Counted from the stretch's first letter, positions 1 through 9,105 are shown. The stretch: DNA of 64,000 nt from Nocardiopsis xinjiangensis YIM 90004 (GCF_000341145.1 NZ_ANBE01000035.1:7649-71648), one strand, 5' to 3'. Notes: generated by a model from the sequence alone, not told the origin. Program-made: numbers and translations.

Positions 1-1116
1 GTCCTCCGGTCTGTTCGACTCGTCCGAGGGGCCCGAGCCGGACATCGCGGCGGAGCGGACAGGGGGCTGCTGGTCGTCCCCGCGCAGGAACCATGTGGGC
101 TGGGGCTCCACGGCCCACTTCATGGCCTTGCGCACCCAGGGGGCGCACAGCAGCAGTGTCAGGGCCGCGGCGAGCGTGGTGGTCAGAACCAGGCCGATCG
201 GGCCGGTGCCTTCGAAGAAGTCGTAGTACGGCGAGGTCTTGAGGAGGAGCAGCGCCACGGAGTGGCCCAGGTACACGAACAGCGTGTAGGCGCCGAGCTT
301 GGTGAACCAGGTGCGCTTCTTGGGCGTGAGCGCCAGCATCGCGAAGGACATCGCCAGGGCGATCCCCATGAAGATCAGACGGATCGCCATGCTCGGCAGC
401 AGCGGGTCGATGTCGCGGTCGGTGAGGCTCTCACGCCAGAACAACCACTCGCGGCTGAGCTCTTCGTTGGCGATGAACAGGGCGAAGGCGAAGGTGACGG
501 CGAAGACGGCCACCGCACCGACACGCGCCCAGACGCGGTCGAGGAGGGCGAAGTGCTCCTTGCGCAGGGCCAGACCCAGCACGAAGAAGGGCAGGAAACT
601 GAGCACGCGGCCCAGGGAGAGGGTGGCGCCCAGGTCGGCGGTGGCGGCGAAGGCCGAGATGACCACCGCGATCGTCACGGGCCAGCGCAGCCGCTTCCAG
701 ACCGGCACGCTCAGGCGCCACAGGAAGAGGGCGATCAGGAACCACAGGGACCAGGTCGGCGTGAGCACCGACATGGAGTCCGGGAGCCCTTCGTCGACCG
801 CGTAGATGCTCTGGTGGACGGCCCAGAAGATGAGGTAGGGGACCGCCAGGGTCAGGACCGCTTTCTCGACGCGGTTGGAGGAGGCGTCGAAGTTCCTCGA
901 CAAGTACCCGCTGATCATGATGAACGCGGGCATGTGGAAGAGGTAGATCCAGTAGTAGAGGACCTGGGTGGGCGCGTAGTCCCGGAGCGGTTCGATCGCG
1001 TGGCCGAACACGACCAGGGCGATGAGGATGAATTTGGCGTTGTCCAGGCGGGAATCGCGGGCCGGGGCCTTGGTGGCCCGCTCGGGCCTGTCGGCGGAGC
1101 CCGGGGCGCGACTCAC
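1..1116 (-). CDS. Acyltransferase-3 family membrane protein (partial, 3' end outside window)
   Basis: Integral membrane O-acyltransferase of the acyltransferase-3 / fucose-4-O-acetylase-like family, expected to move acyl groups onto sugars or cell-envelope glycans. The reading frame is open from a GTG at 1116 down to base 1 (372 codons, no stop reached). The N-terminus reads RLDNAKFILIALVVFGHAIE, with the family's early conserved His. About ten hydrophobic segments follow, including FHMPAFIMISGYL, typical of these enzymes. The C-terminus, near the window edge, turns hydrophilic, so few residues are probably missing. There is no ATG in frame, hence the GTG call; the preceding Shine-Dalgarno is weak (AGGG). 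It is divergent from the M20 hydrolase. The family is clear; the acceptor substrate is unknown. Confidence 0.85.
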   Translation of the reverse strand, partial: MSRAPGSADRPERATKAPARDSRLDNAKFILIALVVFGHAIEPLRDYAPTQVLYYWIYLFHMPAFIMISGYLSRNFDASSNRVEKAVLTLAVPYLIFWAVHQSIYAVDEGLPDSMSVLTPTWSLWFLIALFLWRLSVPVWKRLRWPVTIAVVISAFAATADLGATLSLGRVLSFLPFFVLGLALRKEHFALLDRVWARVGAVAVFAVTFAFALFIANEELSREWLFWRESLTDRDIDPLLPSMAIRLIFMGIALAMSFAMLALTPKKRTWFTKLGAYTLFVYLGHSVALLLLKTSPYYDFFEGTGPIGLVLTTTLAAALTLLLCAPWVRKAMKWAVEPQPTWFLRGDDQQPPVRSAAMSGSGPSDESNRPED

Positions 1117-1674
1117 GCCGTGCCCTGGATCAGGCTGCGGGGACGCCGGACTGGTCGTGGATGAGGCCACAGAAGGACTCCGAGGTTCGGGATGTCTTGG
1201 GCAGGGACGTTCGCGATGCGTCGGCTGCGGTACGGGGCCGGGACCGTCGAGGGGCGAACGCTGTCGGTGCCGCGTGGTGCGCGAGGGGGACACCAGCCGA
1301 TTCACGGGATCTGTCCACATCGTGCCCCGTTACCATACGGTGATGTGGTGGAGGCTTCCAGTGGTGAACCCGAATCGGTGGAAAGTTCCAGAAAAATCAC
1401 ATGTCGATCATCCGCGGTGGCGGGGCGAGTGTGATCGGCCGAAGCACGGCACGGGGTCGCTTTCCGTGTGCAGACCCTAACCCATGGGAGTAAGGGCCCG
1501 TGCAGCCCCGTGGTGGCCATGCCGCTGTGGGCCGGTGCCCCGGCGCGGCTAAGCTGCGGAGGAGTACAGGTGCCCCCGAACAGGCGACTGCCCCAGTCGA
1601 GAACGAAGAAGGCGGTGGAAACCGTGCCGCACGCGGTGGACCCCAACCGTGCAGCTCAGCACGGGAGTGTGGTC
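1117..1674. other. Gene-free divergent intergenic region
   Basis: A 558-base gap between the divergent acyltransferase and M20 hydrolase starts. I see no convincing gene: the short open frames lack codon bias and ribosome binding sites. It should hold the promoters of both neighbours. A short inverted repeat CCGT-N6-ACGG lies at 1327-1340, with TACCAT inside it resembling a -10 box. Confidence 0.5.
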
Positions 1675-3489
1675 ATGCGACTCCTCGATGAGATCTTCCC
1701 GCTCGTCGAGGGGTTCTACGTCGACCTCCACAAGAACCCCGAGCTCTCCCACGCCGAACACCGCACCGCCAGCGGGGTCGCCGAGTGGCTCACCCGCACC
1801 GGCTACGAGGTGCACAAAGGCATCGGAGGCACCGGCGTCGTCGGCGTCCTGCGCAACGGAGCCGGACCCACGGTCATGCTGCGCGCCGACATGGACGCAC
1901 TCCCGCTGGAGGAGAAGACCGGTCTGCCCTACGCCAGCACGGCCCGCGGCGACGACGCCGAGGGCGCCGACGTGCCCGTCATGCACGCCTGCGGGCACGA
2001 CGCACACACCGCCTGCCTCGTGGGCGCCGCCGACCTGCTCTCGGAGACCCGCGACCAGTGGGCCGGCACCGTCATGATCGTGGCCCAGCCGGGCGAGGAG
2101 ACCCTCGACGGCGCCCAGGGCATGATCGACGACGGTCTCTACGACCGCTTCGGCCGCCCCGACGTGGTCCTGGGCCAGCACCTGGGGCCCCAGCCCGCCG
2201 GGCTCATCTCACACCGGGCCGGCATCATCCTCGGCGCCGCCAATGCCTACCGGGTCCGGATCTTCGGCGAGGGCGGGCACGCCTCCCAGCCGCACACGAC
2301 CGTCGACCCGGTGCTCATCGCCGCCAACGTCGTCTCCCGGCTGCAGGGTGTGGTCTCCCGCGAGGTCAGCCCCAGCGAGATGGCGGTGCTCACCGTCGGC
2401 CGTGTCCAGGCCGGCACCAAGGCCAACATCATCCCCGACGAGGCCTACCTGGAGATCAGCACCCGGGCGCTCAACGACAACGTGTCCCTCCAACTGGAGG
2501 AGGCCATCGAACGTATCGTGCGCGCCGAGGCCGCCGCCTCCGGTGCCGGACGCGAGCCCGAGGTGGAGCGGTTCCAGGGCAGCGGGGCCACCTTCAACGA
2601 CCCCGCCAGCACCAACGAGGTCGCCTCCGCCCACCACGCCTACTTCGGCGACGAGTACGTCATCCACCTGCCCGACCCCTCACCCGCCACCGAGGACTTC
2701 TGCGCCTTCGGGCTCCCGGGCGACACGCAGCCCATCCCGTACGTGTTCTGGTTCGTGGGAGCCACCCCGCACGACGTGTGGGAGTCCGCTCCCGGCAGCA
2801 CGCCCTACGAGAAGATGGGCAACGTCCCCAGCAACCACTCGCCCTATTTCGCCCCTGCGCGCGAACCCACGCTGCGTGCCGGGCTCGCCGCCATCACCGT
2901 GGCGGCCCTGGCCTACCTCGGTCAGGAGAACCCCGACTCCGTGCCCGTGGCCGTGGCGGACGAGGAACCCTCGGGGGCCGCCGTGCCCGGGCCCGCACCG
3001 GTCGACGTCCCGGCCGAGCCCACCCCGCCGGACGCCCTGCCCCCCGAGCCCGAATTTCTGACCGACCACCCGCCGATGCCCGAGCCGGTCCAGGCCGGGC
3101 CGGTGCCGGGCGCCCCGCCGATGGGTGAGCCCGTGCCGGACGGACCGCGGCCCGGGGGAGCGGAACCGGGTGAGCCCGCGCCGCCCGCGTCCGAGGAGTC
3201 CTACGAGAACCCGTTCCTCGCCGCGTCCTCCTCCTGGAGCGAGGTTCCCGGCGGGGAGGCCCCGGACCCGGGCGGCACCGCGGTCGACCCGCCGCACGCC
3301 GAGTCCACGTACCCGGCCGACATGGACCGGTACCTGCAGGAGGGGGAAGAGCTCGGCCAGGAGCCGCCGCCGGCCCCGCCGTCGGGGCCGGCCTACTCGG
3401 GCCCGCCGCCCGAGGGCAGTGCACAGCAAGGGCCCCCGCCTCCGCCGGAGGAGGACGAGGGCCGGCCCGACCACGGCCACCGGTTCTGA
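1675..3489 (+). CDS. M20D-family amidohydrolase with long Pro/acidic C-terminal tail
   Basis: Metal-dependent peptidase/amidohydrolase of family M20 (hippurate hydrolase / IAA-amino-acid hydrolase type), releasing amino acids from N-acyl conjugates. The 604-residue product shows DMDALPLEE (residues 72-80), the metal-binding MHACGHDAH (103-111), a QPGEE motif and GGHASQPH in the lid domain. The catalytic part ends near residue 425. About 180 further residues are rich in Pro, Glu, Gly and Ala and look disordered; M20D enzymes normally stop near 390-430. The ATG at 1675 is chosen because GGAG lies 7 bases upstream, although the frame is open further 5'. The next gene, a peptidase, begins about 50 bases after the stop, so the two may be co-transcribed. 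Confidence 0.88.
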   Translation: MRLLDEIFPLVEGFYVDLHKNPELSHAEHRTASGVAEWLTRTGYEVHKGIGGTGVVGVLRNGAGPTVMLRADMDALPLEEKTGLPYASTARGDDAEGADVPVMHACGHDAHTACLVGAADLLSETRDQWAGTVMIVAQPGEETLDGAQGMIDDGLYDRFGRPDVVLGQHLGPQPAGLISHRAGIILGAANAYRVRIFGEGGHASQPHTTVDPVLIAANVVSRLQGVVSREVSPSEMAVLTVGRVQAGTKANIIPDEAYLEISTRALNDNVSLQLEEAIERIVRAEAAASGAGREPEVERFQGSGATFNDPASTNEVASAHHAYFGDEYVIHLPDPSPATEDFCAFGLPGDTQPIPYVFWFVGATPHDVWESAPGSTPYEKMGNVPSNHSPYFAPAREPTLRAGLAAITVAALAYLGQENPDSVPVAVADEEPSGAAVPGPAPVDVPAEPTPPDALPPEPEFLTDHPPMPEPVQAGPVPGAPPMGEPVPDGPRPGGAEPGEPAPPASEESYENPFLAASSSWSEVPGGEAPDPGGTAVDPPHAESTYPADMDRYLQEGEELGQEPPPAPPSGPAYSGPPPEGSAQQGPPPPPEEDEGRPDHGHRF

Positions 3490-3536
3490 ACGCACACGGG
3501 GACCGTTCTGCCCGCTGGGGTTGGGGCGACCCCCGC

Positions 3537-4304
3537 TTGCGTCGGCGGCTGCGCCACCCGCGGGAGAACATCGCGCTCGCGGTGTGCGTGGCCGCCACCG
3601 GTCTGGCCGTCCTCGGGGCGGTCAGCCGTTTTCTGTCCGGGGCCCCCGACCAGCCGCTGCTGCTGCTCAGCGTCCCGCTGCTGGTCTTCTTCGTGCGCGG
3701 ATACCTGTACGCCCTCCAACGCGTCAACGGCGTGCGCATCACCGAGGAACAGTTCCCCGATGCCCACCGGATGGTGCGGGAGGCCGCCGAACACTTCGGT
3801 ATGCCCCGCGTCCCCGAGGCCTACGTCGTACTCGGCAACGGTGTCGTCAACGCGTTCGCGTCCGGACACGGGCAGCGCCGCTACGTCGCAGTCAACAGTG
3901 ACCTGTTCGAGGTCGGCGGCCGCCTGCAGGACCCCGATGCCCTGCGGTTCGTCATCGGCCACGAGGTCGGCCACATCGCCGCCGGCCACACCTCCTTCTG
4001 GCGCCAGTTCGGCATCTCCGTGGCCAACGTGATCCCCGGGCTCGGCAGCACCCTGGGGCGTGCCCAGGAGTACACCGCCGACAACCACGCCTACGCCTTC
4101 TGCCCCGAGGGCCGCCACATGCTCCAGGTCCTGGCCGCCGGCAAATACCTCTACCCCGACGTGGACTTCGACGACATCGCCGCCCGCGCCCACACGGACG
4201 CCGGATTCTTCGTGCTGCTGGTCAACCTCTTGTCCAGCCACCCGGTCAACACCTTCCGGTTCGCCGCGCTGGCCGACCGCAGCCGGCCCGGCCGGCTCCT
4301 GTGA
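3537..4304 (+). CDS. M48-family zinc metallopeptidase, membrane-anchored
   Basis: A 255-residue zinc peptidase of the M48 (HtpX/Ste24-like) family. Two hydrophobic N-terminal segments (about 11-32 and 40-60) should anchor it in the membrane. The zinc motif HEVGH is at 142-146, with the third ligand in EYTAD (Glu179). These proteins usually degrade or mature membrane or secreted proteins. The start is uncertain: no ATG or GTG is in frame, so TTG at 3537 is used. The frame remains open upstream into the tail of the M20 gene. It is downstream of the M20 hydrolase and upstream of the CPBP membrane protein, so three hydrolase-type genes run in the same direction. Confidence 0.85.
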   Translation: MRRRLRHPRENIALAVCVAATGLAVLGAVSRFLSGAPDQPLLLLSVPLLVFFVRGYLYALQRVNGVRITEEQFPDAHRMVREAAEHFGMPRVPEAYVVLGNGVVNAFASGHGQRRYVAVNSDLFEVGGRLQDPDALRFVIGHEVGHIAAGHTSFWRQFGISVANVIPGLGSTLGRAQEYTADNHAYAFCPEGRHMLQVLAAGKYLYPDVDFDDIAARAHTDAGFFVLLVNLLSSHPVNTFRFAALADRSRPGRLL

Positions 4305-4501
4305 CCAGGGGCCGGGCCGTCCGGACCGGGTGTTGACGTGGGCCCGGCTCGTTCGGTTCGGCCCGGTGGTCGGCCCATGCCCGGATGTGCCATGCGCGAC
4401 TCCCGGCGTTCGCGCTCTCCGCAGCGCGTCCCGACAGGCGTGGACGCCGGCATGTGATCCAGCCGGTACGAAAAGGTGCGGATCGCCCCTACCATTGCCC
4501 C

Positions 4502-5551
4502 GTGCCATGGTCCGAGACATTCCCTCAAGTCAGCCTCGTGGGGACTCTTCTGACGGTCCTGCTGCTCTTCTTCGCGGCGGTCGGGGAACCCCTGCTCGGG
4601 CGCCGGGCCTACGCCTGGCTGTCCCGTAGCCGCTTCGACGACGAACGATCCCTGAAGCTGCTCCACGCCGTCACCATGGGCGTGCACGTCCTGTGGGGGC
4701 TGCTCGTACTGCTCGTGGTCGTGCTCTCGCCCGGGCTCGCCGCCAACGACCTCGGGCTGCGGCTGCCCCATGCGGTCGGTCCCGTCGTGGGCGGTGCGAT
4801 CGGCGGCCTGGTCGCGCTCGCGCTGTTCTGGGTGCTGGTCAACGGCATGCCCAGCAGGGAACGGCTGCTGCCCGCGAAACTCGCCGAACGCGTGCCCGGG
4901 GGGAAGAAGCGCGGGACCCACAAGGGACGCCGCGCGGCCGACCGCCCCATGACCCTGCCCGAGCCCGGCCGCAGGGTCGAGGAGCTGCTCTACCCGCGCA
5001 CCCGCGCCGAGCAGGCGAGCGCCGCGGGCACCGCCGTCACGGGCGGTTTCTTCGCCGAGCTGCTGTACCGGGGCCTGTTCATCACGCTCGTCGCGAGCAT
5101 GGGGCTGCCCCTGTTCGCGGCCGCGCTGCTGTCGATCCTGCTGTTCTCGCTCGCGCACGTCTACCAGGGATGGTGGGGCGCGGCCCACGGGGCGCTGACC
5201 GGGACCCTGTTCACCGTGCTGTACCTGGGAACCGGGAGCCTGTGGGTGCCGATCGCCGTGCACGTGGCGCTCAACATCCGGTCGATGGTCTTCCCGCCCG
5301 TCTCGGCGGCGCCCGACGACGTCTGGTACGACGACTACTACGAGGACGAGTACTACTACGAGGACCATCCCGACACGGGGGAGGAGGCCGTCGTCGACGC
5401 CGAGGGGGCTGCCCCCCGGGCGGCTGGGAGAACCGGCGCGTCAGGGACGCCTGGGGGCGGTCCCGGCAGCCGGGACCGGCTGAACGGGGACCACCCCCAG
5501 GCGTACTGGGACATGCTCGACGATCCACGGGACGACCGCCGCAACACGTGA
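4502..5551 (+). CDS. CPBP (CAAX-like) family intramembrane protein, first catalytic Glu replaced
   Basis: Multi-pass membrane protein of the CPBP/Abi (Rce1-type) glutamic protease family, 349 residues. Three family motifs are visible: AELLYR (185-190), FSLAH (215-219) and HVALN (254-258). The first motif is normally EExxxR; here the first Glu, the catalytic one, is Ala185, so proteolytic activity is doubtful. A Lys/Arg-rich loop lies at about 125-145. After the last membrane segment comes a very acidic Tyr-rich tail (DDYYEDEYYYED) and a Gly/Pro-rich end. A GTG start at 4502 is chosen because the protein then begins directly before the first membrane segment. TACCAT just upstream would fit a leaderless transcript. 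An inverted-repeat element follows the stop. Confidence 0.82.
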   Translation: MPWSETFPQVSLVGTLLTVLLLFFAAVGEPLLGRRAYAWLSRSRFDDERSLKLLHAVTMGVHVLWGLLVLLVVVLSPGLAANDLGLRLPHAVGPVVGGAIGGLVALALFWVLVNGMPSRERLLPAKLAERVPGGKKRGTHKGRRAADRPMTLPEPGRRVEELLYPRTRAEQASAAGTAVTGGFFAELLYRGLFITLVASMGLPLFAAALLSILLFSLAHVYQGWWGAAHGALTGTLFTVLYLGTGSLWVPIAVHVALNIRSMVFPPVSAAPDDVWYDDYYEDEYYYEDHPDTGEEAVVDAEGAAPRAAGRTGASGTPGGGPGSRDRLNGDHPQAYWDMLDDPRDDRRNT

Positions 5552-5578
5552 ACCGCTGGAACCCCGCTCGACCGGGGG

Positions 5579-6520
5579 GAAGGGCCGGGCCCCAGCGCAG
5601 GTGCACGGTGCTGGGTATCCCGGTCCACAAGAAACAGGCCTGCTCAACCACACAAAGGGCCGAGCCCCCAGAGCAGGTGCACGGTGCAGTCTCTCCCCTC
5701 CCCCCAGGTGACAGGTTTGCTCAGCCACAGTCGACGCGGGGTGCGCGCCCCCGGTGCCACGGAAACCCCGGAGCCTCCGCGCGTACCACGCGGTGGCCTC
5801 CCCAGCCCTCTGTACGCGGTCTCTGGACGCCCGGAGCCCCTCAGCCGTCCGGGCACAGAAGCGCGTGAGCCCGCACCGTGTCTTTGGGCTCGACCGGGGC
5901 AAGGCCCCTCCCCGCAGAAGAGGGAAGAGCTAGACACGGACCCCCGCCCCAGGGGGTGTCTCTGCTCAACCACACGAGGGGCCCAGCCCCAAGGCAGGTG
6001 CACGGTGCCAGGCCTCCCTCGCTCCGGACTCTCTCTTCTCTTCGGGCTCTTCCTCTTCTCTTCTTTTCAGGGCGTGTTCGTGGTTCCCGTCAGTGTCCCT
6101 GTGCCCCCGTTCCTGGGGTCGGGCTTTGTCTGTGGCTGGGGTTCACCCCCCTGGCGTGCGGCTCTGCGCATGCCTTCTCCCATTCCTGTGGGGAGGGGTC
6201 TTCCCCCGGTTGAGCTCAAGGGCAAGGCGCGGGCTCACGCGTCCCCCGTGCATGAGTGGTTGAGGGGCTCCGGGCGTCCAGATACCGCGTAAGGAGGGCT
6301 GGGGAGGCCACCGCGCGGAACGCGCAAGGGGGGCCTTCGGCCCAAGGGGCGACGCACCGCGCGAGGGCTGTGGCTGAGCAAACCTGTCACCTGTGGGGGA
6401 GGGGAGAACCTGCACCGTGCACCTGCACTGAGGGCTGAGCCCCTCACGTGGCTGAGCATCCAGGTTTCTTGTGGCTGGGGAGACCTGGCGCCGTGCACCT
6501 GCGCTGGGGCTGAACCCTTT
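5579..6520. repeat. Long imperfect inverted-repeat element 1 (arms about 340-350 bp, spacer about 250 bp)
   Basis: The gap between the convergent CPBP gene and APH-like gene is almost filled by an inverted repeat. The left arm (5579-5930) and right arm (6181-6520) can be aligned by eye along their whole length, with scattered mismatches and small indels. Shared blocks include GCGGTGGCCTCCCCAGCCCT, CTGGACGCCCGGAGCCCCTCA and GCGTGAGCCCGC. A 14-base core CAGGTGCACGGTGC occurs directly at 5598, 5674 and 5995, and inverted at 6412-6425 and 6488-6501 (one mismatch). Each core sits in a subunit of about 75-90 bases with CTCAACCACAC / CTCAGCCACA. The spacer has a T/C-rich stretch near 6040-6070. Open frames on both strands look like chance consequences of high GC. 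No transposase is present. Confidence 0.85.
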
Positions 6521-6536
6521 GTGTGACTGAGCGGGC

Positions 6537-7454
6537 CTAGCCGTGGGCGAGTTCCATGACCGTGTCGAATTCCTTGCTCTGCTGCCGGCCCCGGTTGGCC
6601 ATGGCCACCGCGAGGCACGGTGCGAAGGCACGCGCCCAGTCGAGCATCCGCCCCGCGTCCACACCCATGGTGTCGGAGAGTTCCTCGGCGCGCTGCTGCG
6701 CCTGGGCGGGGTCGGTGATCCGCCACATGATCCAGTCCACCGCGTCGACGGCACCGTCGCCGGCGCACGCGCGCGGGTCGAGCGCCACGAGGCCGCGCGC
6801 CCCGCCGTCGATGACGTTGCCGGGATGCAGGTCGCCGTGCAGGGGCACCGCGTGGACGTCGTCGTTGGCGAGCTCGCGCGCTCGGTTGAACCCCTGATGC
6901 ACGACCGTGGGCGGTACGACGCCGGCGGCCGGACCCTCGGTGCGTTCACGCCCCCACATGTCGAAGATGAACTGCACACGTGCCGTGAGCGGCCGCAACT
7001 CCGCGAGGTGCTCCGGTTCGCCGTCCACGGAGTGCAGTTCCCGGATGAGCGTGCCGATCGTGGCCATCGGGGGCAGCACGTCCCCGGCGGCCAGAGAACG
7101 GCCCTGGACCCGTTCCATGAGGATCGCACCGTGGCCGCGGTCCATCCCCCACACCTCGGGCACCCGGCCGCACTCGGCCCACATCCGCAGCATCTGTGCT
7201 TCGGAGTGGGCCAAGCCGTGGTCGGGGGAGAGCTTCAGGACACCCTGGCGGCCGTCGGCGAGTGTCACGTACACGACCACGGAGGTGCGTCCGCCAGGGG
7301 TCGCCGGGTCCTGCAGGGCCAGGTCCCACACCGTGGCGAGTTTCCGGAGCGTGGCGGGGAGCTCGGCCAACCAGTCGCCGACGTGGGCACCGAAGCGCCG
7401 TTCCAGCCGGCGGCGCTGTGCCTCGCCGACCCACCGCTCTGTGACGTCACTCAT
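6537..7454 (-). CDS. Aminoglycoside/hydroxyurea phosphotransferase family kinase (APH(6)-like)
   Basis: A 305-residue protein kinase-fold phosphotransferase resembling streptomycin 6-kinases (aminoglycoside/hydroxyurea antibiotic resistance kinase family). The catalytic loop HGDLHPGN is at 206-213 and the metal-binding region LDPRACAGDGAVDAVDW follows. The N-terminal lobe carries VLKLSPD and a downstream Glu. ATP-dependent phosphorylation of a small hydroxylated molecule in the cytoplasm is the expected role; whether streptomycin is a substrate cannot be told. It starts at ATG 7454. Its stop codon lies within 20 bases of inverted-repeat element 1. Chromosomal homologues are common in actinomycetes, so a resistance label would be premature. 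Confidence 0.83.
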   Translation of the reverse strand: MSDVTERWVGEAQRRRLERRFGAHVGDWLAELPATLRKLATVWDLALQDPATPGGRTSVVVYVTLADGRQGVLKLSPDHGLAHSEAQMLRMWAECGRVPEVWGMDRGHGAILMERVQGRSLAAGDVLPPMATIGTLIRELHSVDGEPEHLAELRPLTARVQFIFDMWGRERTEGPAAGVVPPTVVHQGFNRARELANDDVHAVPLHGDLHPGNVIDGGARGLVALDPRACAGDGAVDAVDWIMWRITDPAQAQQRAEELSDTMGVDAGRMLDWARAFAPCLAVAMANRGRQQSKEFDTVMELAHG

Positions 7455-7642
7455 GCATTCACCTCAGGTTCGCCCACACCGCCTTTCCGGCCGCGCATCG
7501 CGGGCCCGGGCGGTGAGCCCCGTCCGGCCGCGGAGGGGCCGCGACCGGGGTGCCCCGTTCACGGGACGGTGCTGTTGTGCGGGAGGTTCCCGCCATCCAC
7601 GGCCCTACCCGCGCCCGGTCCGGCGATAACGGTGCCCGTGGA

Positions 7643-8320
7643 TCAGGCGAGCCGGCCCTTGGCCGTCCGGTGTTGGGCGAGCAGGGTGTCGACGACCAGT
7701 TCGGAGGGCCACAGCGGTGAGGTGATCGCGGTGACGTCCAGGGAACGCAGCAGGTCGAAATCGGGCCCGTCGACCATGCGCCAGGCGGCCACGGCGACGT
7801 TGCCGCGCCCGCCACGCCGCAGGCGGTCCACGGCGTCGGAGACCGAGGGCGCCCAGGTGCGCAGATAACCGACCTGGACGGGGGAACCGAGGCGCCGGCT
7901 GAGCATGCGCGCCACGTCCGCGACCACGGTGCGTTCATCGGTACCGGTGGCGCCGTCGGCGGCCAGCACGACCCCGTCCTGGCGGTTCCATCCGGATCCG
8001 GCCAGGCGCGTGGCCATGTCCGCGACGATGGAGGGCACGGCGCCCAGGGGAGGGGTGTGGCAGGAGTCGCGCAGCTCCGGCAGCCCGATGCGGGAGAGCA
8101 TGTGGGCACTGGCGACGTCACCGCCCGCCACGAACGCCGGTACGACCACCTTGGGACCCTGTACCCCGTGGACGGTGGCGGCCACCTCGTCGGGGGCGCC
8201 GAAGGCGGGGGTCACGGGAACCTCTCCCCGTTCGGCGACCGCGTCGGCCAGACCGCGGAGGGCTTCCAGGCGTTGGGTGTCGCGGGAGTCGTCGGCTACG
8301 AGGACCATCGTGGGGACCAT
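7643..8320 (-). CDS. CbiX/SirB-like (sirohydrochlorin chelatase family) protein lacking both catalytic His
   Basis: A 225-residue protein with the chelatase-family layout. The N-terminal strand VLVADDSRD (6-14) corresponds to the usual GHGSRD, and VVPAFVAGGDV (59-69) corresponds to the usual V-P-L-F-L-x-x-G-x-H-V. In both places the metal-handling His is Asp (Asp10 and Asp68). A second, related half follows. A chelatase activity for cobalt or iron insertion is therefore unlikely, and the role is unknown. ATG 8320 is chosen because AAGGAG lies 6 bases upstream; the frame is open further upstream but without support. No cobalamin or siroheme genes are nearby. Confidence 0.72.
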   Translation of the reverse strand: MVPTMVLVADDSRDTQRLEALRGLADAVAERGEVPVTPAFGAPDEVAATVHGVQGPKVVVPAFVAGGDVASAHMLSRIGLPELRDSCHTPPLGAVPSIVADMATRLAGSGWNRQDGVVLAADGATGTDERTVVADVARMLSRRLGSPVQVGYLRTWAPSVSDAVDRLRRGGRGNVAVAAWRMVDGPDFDLLRSLDVTAITSPLWPSELVVDTLLAQHRTAKGRLA

Positions 8321-9105
8321 GCACGGCTCCTTGGGATCGCTGCGTACTCTCTGCGGTCGCACACCGAGCGTAAACAGGTGCGGTTTTGTCCGAGTTCCCC
8401 CGCGTTTCATGGAGGGGAACAGCAGAGAATGGTTGGTTTGGTTATCTCCTGGGGAGGGCTTGGTGAACCATAACGATCGTCGAAATGCAGAGGGTCGTCC
8501 GGGGCGGCGACGGCGGTTCACGCTTCATGGGCCTTCGGCGGAAAACGGGATGATCCCTCTCACCTGTGTTGATGTTACGCGGCCCCGTGTGGAAGTCCAC
8601 AAAATGAGCCCGAGAACTCATTACTCGTTGGTAGAACGTGACTCGTGTGGGGGGAGTGGCGTTTTCCGGTCTCTCCAGAGAGATATCCACAAGGAATTCC
8701 TGTGCATTCGCATGAGGCATGTGCACATGCCGAAAGCCTCCCCGTCGGCACGGAGGGTGGTCCGGACAGGGGCGCGCCCACCCGAAGTCGTCGCGCCGGG
8801 GAAGCGAATACCACAATCGACCTTCCCGCGACAAGGGTGTGGGCTCCCCTTCCTCGCTGCGGCCACACACCACTTGACGTGGGGAGACAGGGTGTGAGTG
8901 CGGCGCGATCACTTGCGAACTCACTCGAGCGCACTCAAACTTGGAGATGAGCGGACACCGCGCACCGGTCGGACACAACACGCCACCGTCGGTGCCACGA
9001 GCCACACGGGTCACATCCGTGCGGCACGGCGCCCCGGGTCCCCGCCACCTCGGCTCTCGCCGGAGCCCGCACGACCTACGACGAACCATCCAGACTGGAG
9101 TGAGT
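8321..9105. other. 785-base gene-free region with AT-richer patches
   Basis: No credible gene on either strand. The stretch 8360-8720 is less GC-rich than the surroundings. It must hold the promoter of the CbiX-like gene (minus strand) and that of the nucleotidyltransferase (plus strand). A perfect 16-base palindrome is at 8716-8731. Confidence 0.5.
8716..8731. promoter_or_regulatory. Perfect 16-bp palindrome, candidate operator
   Basis: GGCATGTGCACATGCC is a perfect dyad in the large divergent gap between the CbiX-like and nucleotidyltransferase genes. It has the size of a dimeric repressor site. No regulator gene adjoins it, so the binding protein is unknown. Confidence 0.35.

Noticed and set aside
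5684-6292. A 202-codon frame inside inverted-repeat element 1
   Set aside because: It crosses arm, spacer and other arm, and the reverse strand gives a similarly long frame; this follows from the repeat and GC content.
6537-7454. A streptomycin-resistance gene call
   Set aside because: Family membership is clear but substrate is not; chromosomal homologues usually lack shown resistance.
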